The translations under genes were made by a program, and so were the position numbers. A DNA stretch of 64,000 nt from Zanthoxylum bungeanum (lineage: Eukaryota > Streptophyta > Magnoliopsida > Sapindales > Rutaceae): the NCBI GenBank assembly GCA_019454045.1, contig SKCR01017762.1, forward strand, positions 22,929 through 86,928. Reading direction: 5' to 3'. Of the stretch, positions 35,833-46,727 are shown piece after piece (within the stretch, counting starts at the first letter, position 1; the number at the start of each line of letters is the position of its first letter). The notes below the pieces were generated by a model, which ran no database searches, was not told the origin of the DNA, and worked only from the letters and a program-made list of their open reading frames with translations.

Positions 35833-38800
35833 ATGGAAGAGACATTTGTACCTTTCCGTGGGATTAAAAATGATCTTAGAGGAAGATTGATGTGTTACAA
35901 GCAAGACTGGACTGGTGGCTTTAAAGCAGGCTTCAGGTATGTAGTAGAGTTAGTCACCACTTTTTTGGCCTCATTTTACATTGTCAAGTTTTAATATGAT
36001 ATAATTTTCAGGATTTTGGCTCCCACCACTTACATATTCTTTGCTTCCGCAATTCCGGTCATTTCATTTGGTGAACAACTAGAGAGAGATACTGGTATTG
36101 AAAATATAACAAAATTTTAAATGATCTGTTGATCATTCTTTGTACTGCATGTAAAATCTCAATCTTTGTACTTGCAGAGGGAGTACTGACGGCAGTTCAA
36201 ACTTTGGCATCTACTGCCCTTTGTGGGATTATACACTCGATCATTGGAGGCCAACCATTGCTGATACTAGGAGTGGCTGAGCCCACAGTCATTATGTACA
36301 CATTTATGTTCAACTTTGTCAAAGAGAGAGAAGATTTGGGTCGAAATCTGTTCCTAGCTTGGTCTGGATGGTGAGCTTGCTATTTCATATTTTTCGCCTT
36401 CTGCTCATGTTTTTCAAATTCTTTTTTTACTGCTTCACAGAACTTGAATGTTTTATCATTAAATCTCTACAGGGTATGTGTTTGGACCGCATTGTTGCTG
36501 TTCATGCTGTCAATCTTAGGAGCTTGCTCCATTATCAATAGATTTACGCGTGTAGCAGGAGAATTGTTTGGTCTGCTCATTGCAATGTTGTTCATGCAGC
36601 AAGCGATCAAAGTGAGAGTACTTCTCATACCATCATGTATTTTAAAATCATTTATTTTCTTTATGTAATTGATATATATACTTTACTACAATTTCAGGGT
36701 CTTGTTGATGAATTTCGAATTCCAGAACGAGAAAATCCAAAATTAGTTCAGTTTAAACCATCATGGAGGTTTGCAAATGGGATGTTTGCTTTGGTTCTGT
36801 CATTTGGCCTTCTTCACACTGCGTTAAGAAGCCGAAAAGCAAGGTCATGGCGCTATGGTTCTGGTAAGTCTGCATCTTGTCTGTAAATAGACACTCTTCT
36901 ACAAAGTTGACAATCTTAGTGAATTTAATTGTTTATTTTTTTCAACTCATGGATTAATTCTAACAAATTTGTTTTTACAGGTTGGTTAAGAAGCTTGATT
37001 GCAGACTATGGTGTGCCACTCATGGTTGTGATATGGACAGGTATTTCATACATACCAGCAGGTGATGTTCCGAAAGGAATCCCACGACGCCTCTTCAGTC
37101 CAAATCCATGGTCACCTGGTGCTTATGAAAATTGGACTGTCATTAAGGCATGTTTGATTGATCCCTATCTAGTAGTAATTCATTTCCTTCAAAGATCAAA
37201 TATTAATTTGTGTATAATCAAAATGACAGGACATGCTGAACGTTCCGGTTTCTTACATAATTGGAGCTTTCATTCCAGCAACCATGATTGCTGTGCTCTA
37301 TTATTTTGACCATAGTGTAGCATCCCAACTTGCTCAGCAGAAAGAATTCAACTTAAGAAAGCCATCATCTTACCATTATGATTTGCTTCTTTTGGGATTT
37401 TTGGTATGCAATAGGTTCCTCTTTTTCCCTCTCTGCTTGCATAACCTCACCTTGTGTTAAATTGCATATATTTTTATTTTGTAATGGCAGACCTTATTGT
37501 GCGGACTTATCGGAATCCCTCCATCTAATGGAGTCATTCCTCAATCTCCAATGCACACGAAGAGTCTGGCTACTCTTAAACATCAGGTATTCTTCACTGC
37601 ATGATGGAGTCATTACTTTTCTTTTTTGAGTAACTGTGGAAATCAGTTTGCTTAACATCACACTCTGCTCATTTTGCAGTTGCTCAGAAACCGGCTTGTT
37701 GCTACAGCACGCAAAAGTATGAGGAAGAATGCTAGCCTTGGCCAGTTGTATGGAAACATGCAAGAATCCTATCAACAAATGCAGACCCCTTTAATCTACC
37801 AGCAGCCAGCTCAAGTATGATTTGATTATATTCCTGTTGTGCTTTACGGTTCAACAACTTTTAGGATCTATTGTCTATAAATTCAAAAAAAGTTCTGGCC
37901 TAGCAAAATCGGATGATTTTTTTATGTAACATAAAGGCTATAAGATGAGCAGAAGTTTCTGATTTTAAATCGTCCATCATAAAATCTCAGTCTGCTAAAA
38001 GCTAAACTATGTTCAAATTCTTGTTCAGGGACTAAAAGAATTAAAAGAATCAACCATTCAAGCAGCATCATGCACCGGCAATCTTAATGCCCCTGTTGAC
38101 GAGACATTATTTGATATTGAGAAGGAGATTGATGATCTTCTGCCAGTTGAGGTAAAAGAACAGCGTCTCAGTAACTTGCTCCAAGCCATTATGGTGGGAG
38201 GGTGTGTTGCAGCAATGCCCTTCCTCAAAATGATACCAACATCAGTCCTTTGGGGCTACTTTGCCTTCATGGCAATTGAAAGTTTACCTGGAAACCAATT
38301 CTGGGAAAGGATCTTGTTGCTCTTCACGGCGCCCAGCAGAAGATACAAGTAACACTATCAAACTCTGGTCTTTAAATGATCTCAATTTTACTCTTTTTGC
38401 TTAATAATGTCTTAAGATAAACATATCTTTCTTGCAGAGTCCTTGAGGAGTATCATGCCACATTTGTTGAAACTGTGCCATTCAAAACAATAGCAATATT
38501 TACCACTTTCCAAACAACTTATTTGCTCATCTGTTTTGGTCTTACTTGGGTTCCAATTGCTGGTCTTATGTTTCCTCTGATGATTATGCTGCTGGTTCCC
38601 GTAAGACAATACTTGCTGCCCAAGTTTTTCAAAGGGGCACACCTACAGGACTTGGATGCAGCAGAGTATGAAGAGGCTCCGGCTTTGCCATTCAATCTTG
38701 CAGCAGTATGATTTCTATCCAACTCAATAAACTTTTATTGACTTGCGGACTTTTTTCATATTCATCAAATGTTTGATATTTTTCAAAACAGGAGACAGAG

Positions 38801-39082
38801 GTGGGTGCTGGAGCTTCTTGTGCAGGGGATGCAGAGATTTTAGATGAGGTAATAACTAGAAGCCGTGGTGAGTTTAGGCACACAAGCAGTCCTAAAATCA
38901 CAAGCTCCACTTCGACACCAGCAAATGACCCTCTGAGCATTCACAGCCAGCGAGTCCAACAAAGTCCTCGCCTCAGTGAACTAAGAGGGGAGAGGAGTCC
39001 CCGTGTCCCTGGGAGAGGTCTTCCAAGTCCAAAGTCCGGAGAATCAAAATTGTCTAATTTGGGGAAAAGCCCTCAAAGCTAA
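35833..39082 (+). CDS. BOR1: BOR1-type borate efflux transporter (SLC4 / HCO3-transporter family), 12 coding exons
   Basis: Exports borate across the plasma membrane for xylem loading and boron distribution. Coding exons: 35833-35936, 36012-36094, 36178-36370, 36473-36611, 36698-36863, 36981-37147, 37230-37403, 37491-37586, 37680-37814, 38029-38348, 38438-38705, 38792-39082; total 2,136 nt, 711 residues, all phases consistent, none broken. Intron 6 uses GC-AG; the others are GT-AG. Start MEETFVPF and the body match Arabidopsis BOR1 (704 aa, from memory) nearly residue for residue: two SLC4 transmembrane repeats, YYFDHSV with conserved Asp311, a cytosolic loop (~340-440) with Tyr398 and Tyr405 but His373, [23 protein letters not shown] with Lys591 (equivalent to ubiquitinated K590), and a Ser/Pro-rich tail. 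It looks functional. BOR1 versus a close paralogue cannot be settled without a tree. Confidence 0.95.
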
Positions 39083-40360
39083 AGCCTCAAAATTACTTGA
39101 AATAATTGACTGGTGTGATCTATTTACCTTAAGAAGTTTAAATGGCTTGTTGGTTGTACTATTTTCATTGCTGCGTGTGTTGTTTTGATTGGCATTATTG
39201 TAAAATTAATCTCTTTTCTTCTGAGCAAATGTGTAATATCATAATCTAGTAGGTTGAATTGTAACAACTACACTAGTTGATATGTTCTTCCAAGTGTACA
39301 ATTCCATTCCCTTTGTAAAGTAAACTTGCTGTTACAAAAATATTTTCCTCTCTTCCTACTCCTATGTTCTCTCAAACACTCAATTATTGACTATATAATG
39401 ATTGATTATCAGGTGAGGCACCTCTAAATTATAAAATGTAGATTTGATCTTTGAATATTTTCCAATTTCCATAATGCTACTAAAGAAGCCCTGTCAATAG
39501 CATCAAAATAGATAACAGGCACAAAGGGTCAACCTAACACCACTACTATGAATGTTCAAAATATTAATGCCACTATGCACAAAAAAATACATATACCTTC
39601 GTATGATGTCTAACATCGCTGGGGAAGATTGTTGGGATGTGTTTATAAAGGAAAATCTCACTTAATTAGTAATACGTGTTTTGACACAGGTTTATGCCAC
39701 GAACAAAACCGCAAAGAACCCGAACTTAAGAGATGAGCCACCCTCACTTACAGCATGCTGGTATATGAACAATTAAACTAGACCTAATCTATACACCTTT
39801 TTAAGATTTAGACTCTAGTCATTCTGTCTTGCGTTTGTCTTGTCACTGCACTCATTACAATCCAACATCAATTATGAAAATAAAGGGTTCATTTTGGGAC
39901 GTTAGTAGTGAGAGGGAAAGCCGAAAGTGAGGCTTTTGAAATAGTTGCCAAAGAAAAAGCAGCGGCCATAAATTTGTCTCACAAGCATTGACTGAGCTGA
40001 AGAGACTGTCTGTGCCTATCATAATTCTGAATGTGTGCGTGTGAAGGCAGTGTTGTTGTTGTCTTAGCATTGACTCTAATGGGGTCATGGCTATCATTAT
40101 TATTTGCTTATCAGTCTCATTCTAAGGATTTCAGGATTTTCATATTTGTGTAAAATTCTGTGAACCAACTCCCAACGTTGGCTTTTAGTCATCTTTTGAT
40201 TCTATCCACAAAGAAAACACGCTTGGCATAATTAGTTGTACAGAAACATATATTTGATGCTTTGAGTGAAAATAGGACACCTAAGTTAACCATAATCTTA
40301 CTGATGAAAATTACATTAGTGCTGATACTATACTCGACGGACATGATCAAATAGGCATTT
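39083..40360. other. Downstream intergenic DNA
   Basis: 3' flank of the transporter gene; no canonical AATAAA is seen close to the stop, but several near-variants occur within 200 bases (attgtaaaa near 39200). Beyond ~39400 I see no gene, repeat or RNA. Minus-strand frames at 39855-40097 and 40189-40565 lack recognisable motifs. Confidence 0.5.
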
Positions 40361-40364
40361 GGTG

Positions 40365-40650
40365 GGTGGTTTGTGATAGTGACTTTGTATAGCACGTAAA
40401 TGCACGTATCAAACAAGTAGTATAAAAATATCGATCCCACGAGGAATTGTTATTACTGTCGAATACTATAGTTTTATCAACCCTAACTTTATTTAAACTA
40501 GCGTTTATGAAGAGAGAACTATTAACTAAGGAAAGTAAAGTAAAAGGAAAGCAAACAATAAACACGAGAAAATATCAAGAAAAGAAGAATGTATGATCAC
40601 AACTTCCCTATAATAATCCCTTAAATTAATCTCTTATATTTATAACTGAT
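40365..40650 (-). repeat. Tat-type gypsy LTR end fragment, minus strand
   Basis: Reverse complement contains attcctcgtgggatcgata...tttttatactacttg, closely matching the end block of the plus-strand LTR at 16081-16150. Only the LTR's terminal ~280 bases are recognisable. Confidence 0.6.
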
Positions 40651-40875
40651 CAATTATAATGAATTATTGTAGGAAATTCTCTAATATATATAGTAAAAAT
40701 GTAGGAGAGATATGTCCCTTAAGAAGTGCTTTATCGGAAAGCACAAAGATGAATGGACATATCCTCTAAAGTAAATGTATGTCTCTAGGCTTCAAAAGAC
40801 ATAAGGAATGGGTATAACCCTTAGAAGGGTTACACCCTAATCTAAAGGGTGCCCACAAAGGAACCCTTCCATGCC

Positions 40876-40884
40876 TATAAAAAG
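40876..40884 (+). promoter_or_regulatory. Putative TATA box of element D
   Basis: CCTATAAAAAGGGG: a strong plant-type TATA sequence in the presumed LTR. Confidence 0.6.
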
Positions 40885-41344
40885 GGGTTCTTGAGTTCAT
40901 TTTCTATCATCCAAAAAATCATTCATTCTAAAGTATCTAAAGTGCAGAGAGAGTTTCCACCATTCTTCCTCAAGTTCAAGTTCTTAAAGAAATGAGTGCC
41001 CCTTCTATAAAAAGCAACCAAGTAATCTTGGGAGAACATTAGCCACAAGACATTCGTAGAGCACCGAGGCCGGGCTAATAAGTTCTTAAGGACATAGGCA
41101 ACTCGATTTTGTTCTCATTCATCATCTTCTTGAACATATTTACAGGTTTTTCTATCCTTGTTCAAGTTCCATGTTCATGTTTTATAATAAGAATTTGATT
41201 GTATGATGCATGTTGAATTTGTTTAATAAAATATAGAGAACAACAATCTTAAAAACTTATTAATTTACATGTGTTGTTAAATCTAATTTTGCATGTTTCA
41301 ATTTTCTTCCTGGAAAATGTATTTTGTGCATGAAAATTACGTAA

Positions 41345-41530
41345 TGTCGTTCAAACGCCCGACGAACATGTAGGTAAAAAATCATATATTATGCAGTTTC
41401 GTTCGAACGCGTCTTCAAACGCAACTCGAACGCAAATCCTCTGGAAAGTTTCGTTCGAATGTGTTTTCAAACGCTACACGAATGTGAACTCACTGGAAAG
41501 TTTCGTTGAAACGACTGAACGAACGTGACA
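41345..41530 (+). repeat. Degenerate tandem repeats around TTCGTTCGAACG
   Basis: Three to four ~55-65-base units contain gtttcgttcgaacg, ttcaaacgc, acgaacgtga and ctggaaag (for example ~41396, 41447, 41499). The TTCGAA core is palindromic. Confidence 0.7.
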
Positions 41531-42238
41531 CAACGTAAGTCAATCCTGGAATTTTTTAGATTTAAAATAATAATATAGACTTACATACATCTATAATGCC
41601 TTGATAATTATCATATAATATACATGTTATAGGTATGGAATTTGGTATTATAGAATATATGTAGTAATATTAACTTAGTAAAATCATATATTGAATTTTA
41701 TAAACTTGGTAGTATAGGTTTAAGTTAATATTAGGAAATTCAATTATCACAAGCATACACTTAATCTATGATATGATAAAGTTGAAAATTACTTGTTAAT
41801 TATTTGTTGCATAATTGGTTGAGAGTTAAAAATGTAATTATACACAAGCAATCTCATCCAAGCTTGATTGAATTTATATATTTATATGCATACATATATT
41901 TGAAAATTATTGTACTTGTGAATTGAAGTGTAACACTAATATTGAACGTCTAAGATATTCTATTGAGAAAGTGATTAAGGAAATTTTATCAACAAGGCGA
42001 TAAGAGCCTAAGTGAGAAAGGATTTAAGTGGTTACACCGGACCCCCTTATCCTCTGGGAATATTCATTTATTTATATATCATAAGAAACCTTAGTAATAA
42101 ATTCAAGGACTTGTGTTATGTGGTATTATTGTACAATATTACAACAAATAGACTCTTAGTGTAACACATAAACAAGATCATACAGTTGATCGTTGTGTGA
42201 TTTAACTTTTTTGATTACTATTATATGTCCAGTTACAC

Positions 42239-43159
42239 ATGGCTAGTGGAAATATCACAGTATTGATCACTCATGGAGAGAAACCGGGTAAGTTTGGTGG
42301 AGCAAACTTCAAACAATGGCAGATTAAAATGTTGTTCTACTTGACAACACTGCAGTTGTCTAAGTATCTCACGGAAGATCCTCCGAGTCATTTGGAGGGG
42401 GAAACGAAAACAGCCAAGAAAATGCGAGTTGAGACATGGTCTTCATGAAACTTCTTATGCAAGAACTACCTCTTGGGAGGGCTTGACAATACCTTATACA
42501 ATGTGTATCAAGACATGGTTTATGTGAAGATTCTCTAGGAATTTCTTGGGAAGAAGTACAAAACAGAGGATGTTGGTCAAAAGAAATTTATCGTGAGTGG
42601 GTTTCTGGACTATAAAATGGTAGATTCAAAGATGGTAATGTCTCAATTGGGTGAACTACAGTTGATCATTCATGAAATATTGGATGAAGGAATGAAACTC
42701 TGTGAGACATTTCAAGTTGCAACAATTATTGAAAACGTACCCCCATCATGGAAGGACTTTAGTAGCTATCTGAAACGTAAGAAGAAGCAGATGAATCTTG
42801 AATACCTTGGAGTTTGATTGAGGATTGAAGAGGACAATAAGAAGTCTGATAAGGCTAGCTACAAGTCAATTGAGTCTAAAGCCAATATCGTCGATGGTGG
42901 AAAGGGTAGCAGAAATAAAATGAACTGTGGAGGTGATTCTTCCCAGGAAAACAAGAAATTCAAAGGAAAGTGCTATGTCTGTTGGAAAAGTGGTCACATA
43001 GAAAAAGACTGCAGAAACAAAAAGTCTCAGGACAAGGGCAAGAAAAATAAAAATGAGGCCCATGTCACTGAGGATGAGCAGCTAAGTGATAAGATCTTAG
43101 AATTAAACCTCTCAATAGTTGTAACTGAAGCCAACTTGGTTGGGAATCCGAGAGAATGA
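42239..43159 (+). pseudogene. Broken gag of copia element D
   Basis: ATG at 42239 opens a copia Gag N-terminus (KFGGANFKQWQIKMLFYL), stopped at 42446. The continuation is in other frames: 42593-42817 (ENVPPSWKDF) and 42818-43159, which carries a complete CCHC zinc knuckle, CYVCWKSGHIEKDC, at 42971-43012 and a Lys-rich tail. The sequence is a different copia lineage from A, B and F: its Gag and protease-region wording differ clearly. Confidence 0.82.
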
Positions 43160-44670
43160 TGGGTAGACACGAGAGCTACTTGTCATATTTTTATTGTTAG
43201 CAAAATATTTTTCTCCTATCAAAAGATCGATGGTGGCGATCATCTGACTATGGGAAACTCGTCTACCTCTAGAATGGTTGGACAAGGCACAGTGGTTCTA
43301 ATGATGATATCCGGGAAAGAGCTTACATTGAAGAATGTTTTGCATGTTCCTGATATTCGGAAGAACTTGGTTTTGGGTTCACTCCTTAGAAAGAATGGTT
43401 TTAAGCTTGTATTTGTTTCTGACAAGTTTCTATTGATAAAAAATGATGTCTATGTAGGAAAATGATACCTCACTAAGGACCTTTACAAGTTCAATCTAAT
43501 GACTGTCAATCGACACAGTGCTAATAATAAAGCTATAACTTTTACTTATATTATTAAGTCACAAAACATATGGCATGGGAGGTTGGGACATGTTAATTAT
43601 GATACAATGCGTAAATTAATTAACATGAAACTTATACATAAATTTATAATTGATAACCAAAATAAATGTGAAGCATGTGTTGAAGTAAAAATGAATAGAG
43701 CTTCATTTCATTCCATAGAACGAAGTTTTGAACCCTTGGAAATTATGCACATTAATGTGTGTGACATGAATGTTGTGCATACAAGAGGTGGTAGAAAGTA
43801 TTTGTCACTTTTATCGATGATAGCGTAAGATTCTGTTATGTGTATTTACTGAGGAGCAAAGATGAAACTATTGAGAGTGTTATATACTATAAGAATGAAG
43901 ATGAAAATCAACTTGGAAATAAAATAAAAAGAATTAGGAGTGATAGGGAGGTGATTATGTGTCACCATTCAGTGAATATTATTCCAATCATGGAATTATT
44001 CATGAAATTACTACTTTTTATTCGCCTCAACAAAATGAGATTGCGGAATGCAAAAATTGAATGTTGAAGGAAATGATGAATGACATATTGACAAGCTCTA
44101 GTTTGCCCCAGAACTTGTGCGGGAAGCCTTCCTTTCTGTCAACTATATTCTGAACAAGTTACCTCACAAAAGATTGGACAAGACACCATATAAATTGTGG
44201 AAAGATCATGTACATTCCTACAAATATATGAAAATGTTGGGGTGTTTCTCCAAAGTGATGGTTTTTAAACCTAAGAATGTGCGAATAAGACCAAAAACTA
44301 TTGATTGTATATTCATTGGATATGCTCACAACAGTAGTGCTTATTGATTCTTGGTACATAAGTCCAAAATTCCAGACTTCAATCCAAATATGATAATTGA
44401 GTCAAAGAATGAGATATTCTTTAAAGAGACATTTCCTTGTAAAGAAAAAACAAAGTACAAAGTAACTCAAAAGAATAAATGATACTACTACAAGTAGTGA
44501 TCAAGTTAACCAAGAATCCGATCAACATGAAAATATTGAGGAAAATGAACCTAGATGTATCAAAAGATCAAGAATGTCTAAGACATTTGGACTTTCTAAC
44601 ATACCTGTTAGAAAATGAGCTCAAAGTTATAAAGAAGAAATGTTTTGAATTGAAGATGCAGATGAGATGA
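43160..44670 (+). pseudogene. Broken protease-integrase of copia element D; RT and RNase H absent
   Basis: The protease box near 43163 reads VDTRATCHI (D-T-R instead of D-S/T-G), followed by the [15 protein letters not shown] stretch at 43330-43380. The integrase zinc-binding domain starts at ~43571 (WHGRLGH...CEAC). The first catalytic Asp of the core is Asn (MHINVCD, ~43745); DRE near 43947 and IAEC near 44047 correspond to the second Asp and the Glu. The C-terminal part of integrase is at 44117-44347 (KMLGCFSKV, IDCIFIGYAH). Homology fades near 44670 without reverse transcriptase, so the element is 3'-truncated. Confidence 0.82.
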
Positions 44671-44829
44671 TTTGTGCATACTTATTATATTTTCTTGTCT
44701 TTCAGCACTTTTCATTTCATGAAAATTTTGAACTTTTATTTCACTAAACATTAGCAATTTCTTTTAGTACATATGTGAATACATTAATTATTTTATTACA
44801 AGGGTACCCATATCGTTAACTGGCCTTCT

Positions 44830-46727
44830 TGAGTTTTCCAATTAAATATTTTCCTCACTTATTTGTCCCTAACTTTTGCCTAAATCATTTCCGATTTAGC
44901 AGGATATACTCTAAGTTTCGCTTAGGCTGTCCCTTACGAATTTTTGAACTAACGAGCTTTTCTTTTCCTTATAGTTTTTTTAATTTTCCTTCTTATGAAA
45001 AGTATTTCTTTATCCTGTCTATATTGATGGGCTCTATTAACTCATTCCCTTCTAAGTCGGACAATCAAACCACTCTATTCTTTAATATTTTCTTCTCCAA
45101 ATAGGGTCATTCCCAATTGGGCCTGAGCTTCTCCCTTGTTTCCATCGCTAGTGGTCTTGATTGTTTCAACACCAGGTCTACTTCCTTAACCTTACTAGGT
45201 CAGATACTTTTGTAGAAGGCCCTAGCTATCAACTGAGTGTGGTATAATGCCTTCATTCTCTTCTCATCTAGTAGAGCCAATTGTGCAAATCTTCCTTCAT
45301 CCCATTCTTACTCAGGCAAGTCTACTTCCATCGACACCCATATTGATTGTACTTTTATCTATACTGGAGTACAACTTCCATTCCATAAACTAGAGAATAA
45401 GGTGTGGCTCTTATTGTTGTTCTGACCGGCGTCTTATACCCCATAATATAAACGGTAGCTTTTCCATCCAATCTTTGTAGTTTTATGTCATCTTATCCAG
45501 AATATTCTTCAAGGTTTTGTTATTGGCCTCTACTATCCCATTGGCATGCGGTCTATAAGACAAAGACTTGTAGTGCCTAATCTCATACTTTTATAGCATA
45601 GCTTTGGTCTCCCCTTGAAATTGTATCCCATTATATGTCACCCCATGGTTTGGTATTTCGTACTAACGTATGATATTTCAAGCTATGAACCTGGCCATTT
45701 TCTTGGCTGTGATATTACGAAAATACTAATCTTCCACTCATTTAGAGAAGTAGTCCACAGCCACCACTATAAACTGGTGCCCATTAGAAGCATGTGGCTT
45801 GATTTCACCAATCAGATCGATACTCTAAGTTGAGAAGGGCCAAGACTTTGATAATCCATATAGCTCTGTCAATGGCAGGTGATTCAAGTTTCCATGGGTC
45901 TGACACTCATGATAATGTTTCACCAGATATGTGCAGTCTGCATCCATAGTTAACCAATAAAATCGTTGCAGTACAATCTTTCATGACAAATTAAGCTCGC
46001 TCATGTGTGGCCCACATACTCTTGCATGGACTTTCTCCATCACTATCTTAGCTTCTTCGTCATCTAAGCATTTCAATTTTATTCTGTTAGGTTGCTGCTT
46101 ATATAAATCCCTCTTCAAAATTATGAATTGAGAGGCCAACTTCTGGATTGCCACTCTGTCATTTTTACCAGCTCCATCGGGAAATTCTCTGTAATCTAAG
46201 AAATTATAGATATCATAGTAACAAGGTCTTTAGTCGTTAACCTCGACATCCATAACCTTCATTGCTTCAAAGCTAGGCTTATTGGCTGTAATCAACACCA
46301 AAGGCCTCGTGGTTAACTTTTATGAGTTCTCCCAAGTCGAAGCCAAGGTAGCCAATGCGTCTGTCATATGGTTGTTTTTCCTAGGTAGGTGTCGGAACGT
46401 AAAACTTAGGATATTTTGCATCAATGCCCCGAAATGGAAAAAATATAGCTTCAACTTGTCTTCTTTCAACTCCCAATCCCCCCGTATCTGCTGGATTAGC
46501 AACATCGAGTCACCGAAGACCTTTGCCTCCCTCGTCCTCAGGGCTCTCTGTGATTCTTTTCTAAAAATACAAGCTTCATACATAGCTATATTGTTGGTGA
46601 CCGAGAAAGTTGACCTTTTGGCCATAGGCAAAGTTTTCCCTCTAAAGGTAACCAGAACAATTCTAATTCCAGCACCATTGTAATTCATGGCTCGATCAAA
46701 GTACATCTTCCAACCTTGGATTGCAAT
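44830..46727 (-). pseudogene. Ty3/gypsy pol remnant (RNase H and integrase), minus strand
   Basis: The open piece at 46320-46706 reads as an RNase H of the type found in Tat-lineage elements: MYFDRAMN, a Glu in YEACIF, an Asp in FGDSMLLIQQ and an Asp in MTDALATLAS give all four acidic active-site positions. Downstream in the element sense, integrase pieces are visible in shifting frames: the zinc-binding region near 45870-46030 (HARVCGPHMS and CQTHGNL-type words) and a TPYSLVYGMEVVL piece near 45395. Element E is inserted just upstream of MYFD, and the earlier part continues at 55979-56068. Confidence 0.8.

Larger units (their letters stand above)
40660..42238 (+). repeat. 5' LTR/leader region of copia element D (boundaries uncertain)
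   Basis: Non-coding sequence leading into a copia gag at 42239. A TATA box at 40876-40884 is followed by ggggttcttgag and a C/T-rich start-like stretch. A perfect 7-bp inverted repeat (AACCCTT / AAGGGTT) at 40816-40831 lies just upstream. I could not find a clear primer site or LTR edges, and no second LTR copy is present, so this is position-based inference. Confidence 0.45.

Noticed and set aside
35626..35904. 92-codon minus-strand frame over the start of the transporter gene
   Set aside because: Antisense to the leader and exon 1 and intron-spanning; no independent support.
44829..45104. Plus-strand frames at 44829-45104 and 45615-45833
   Set aside because: Shadows of the minus-strand gypsy integrase remnant.
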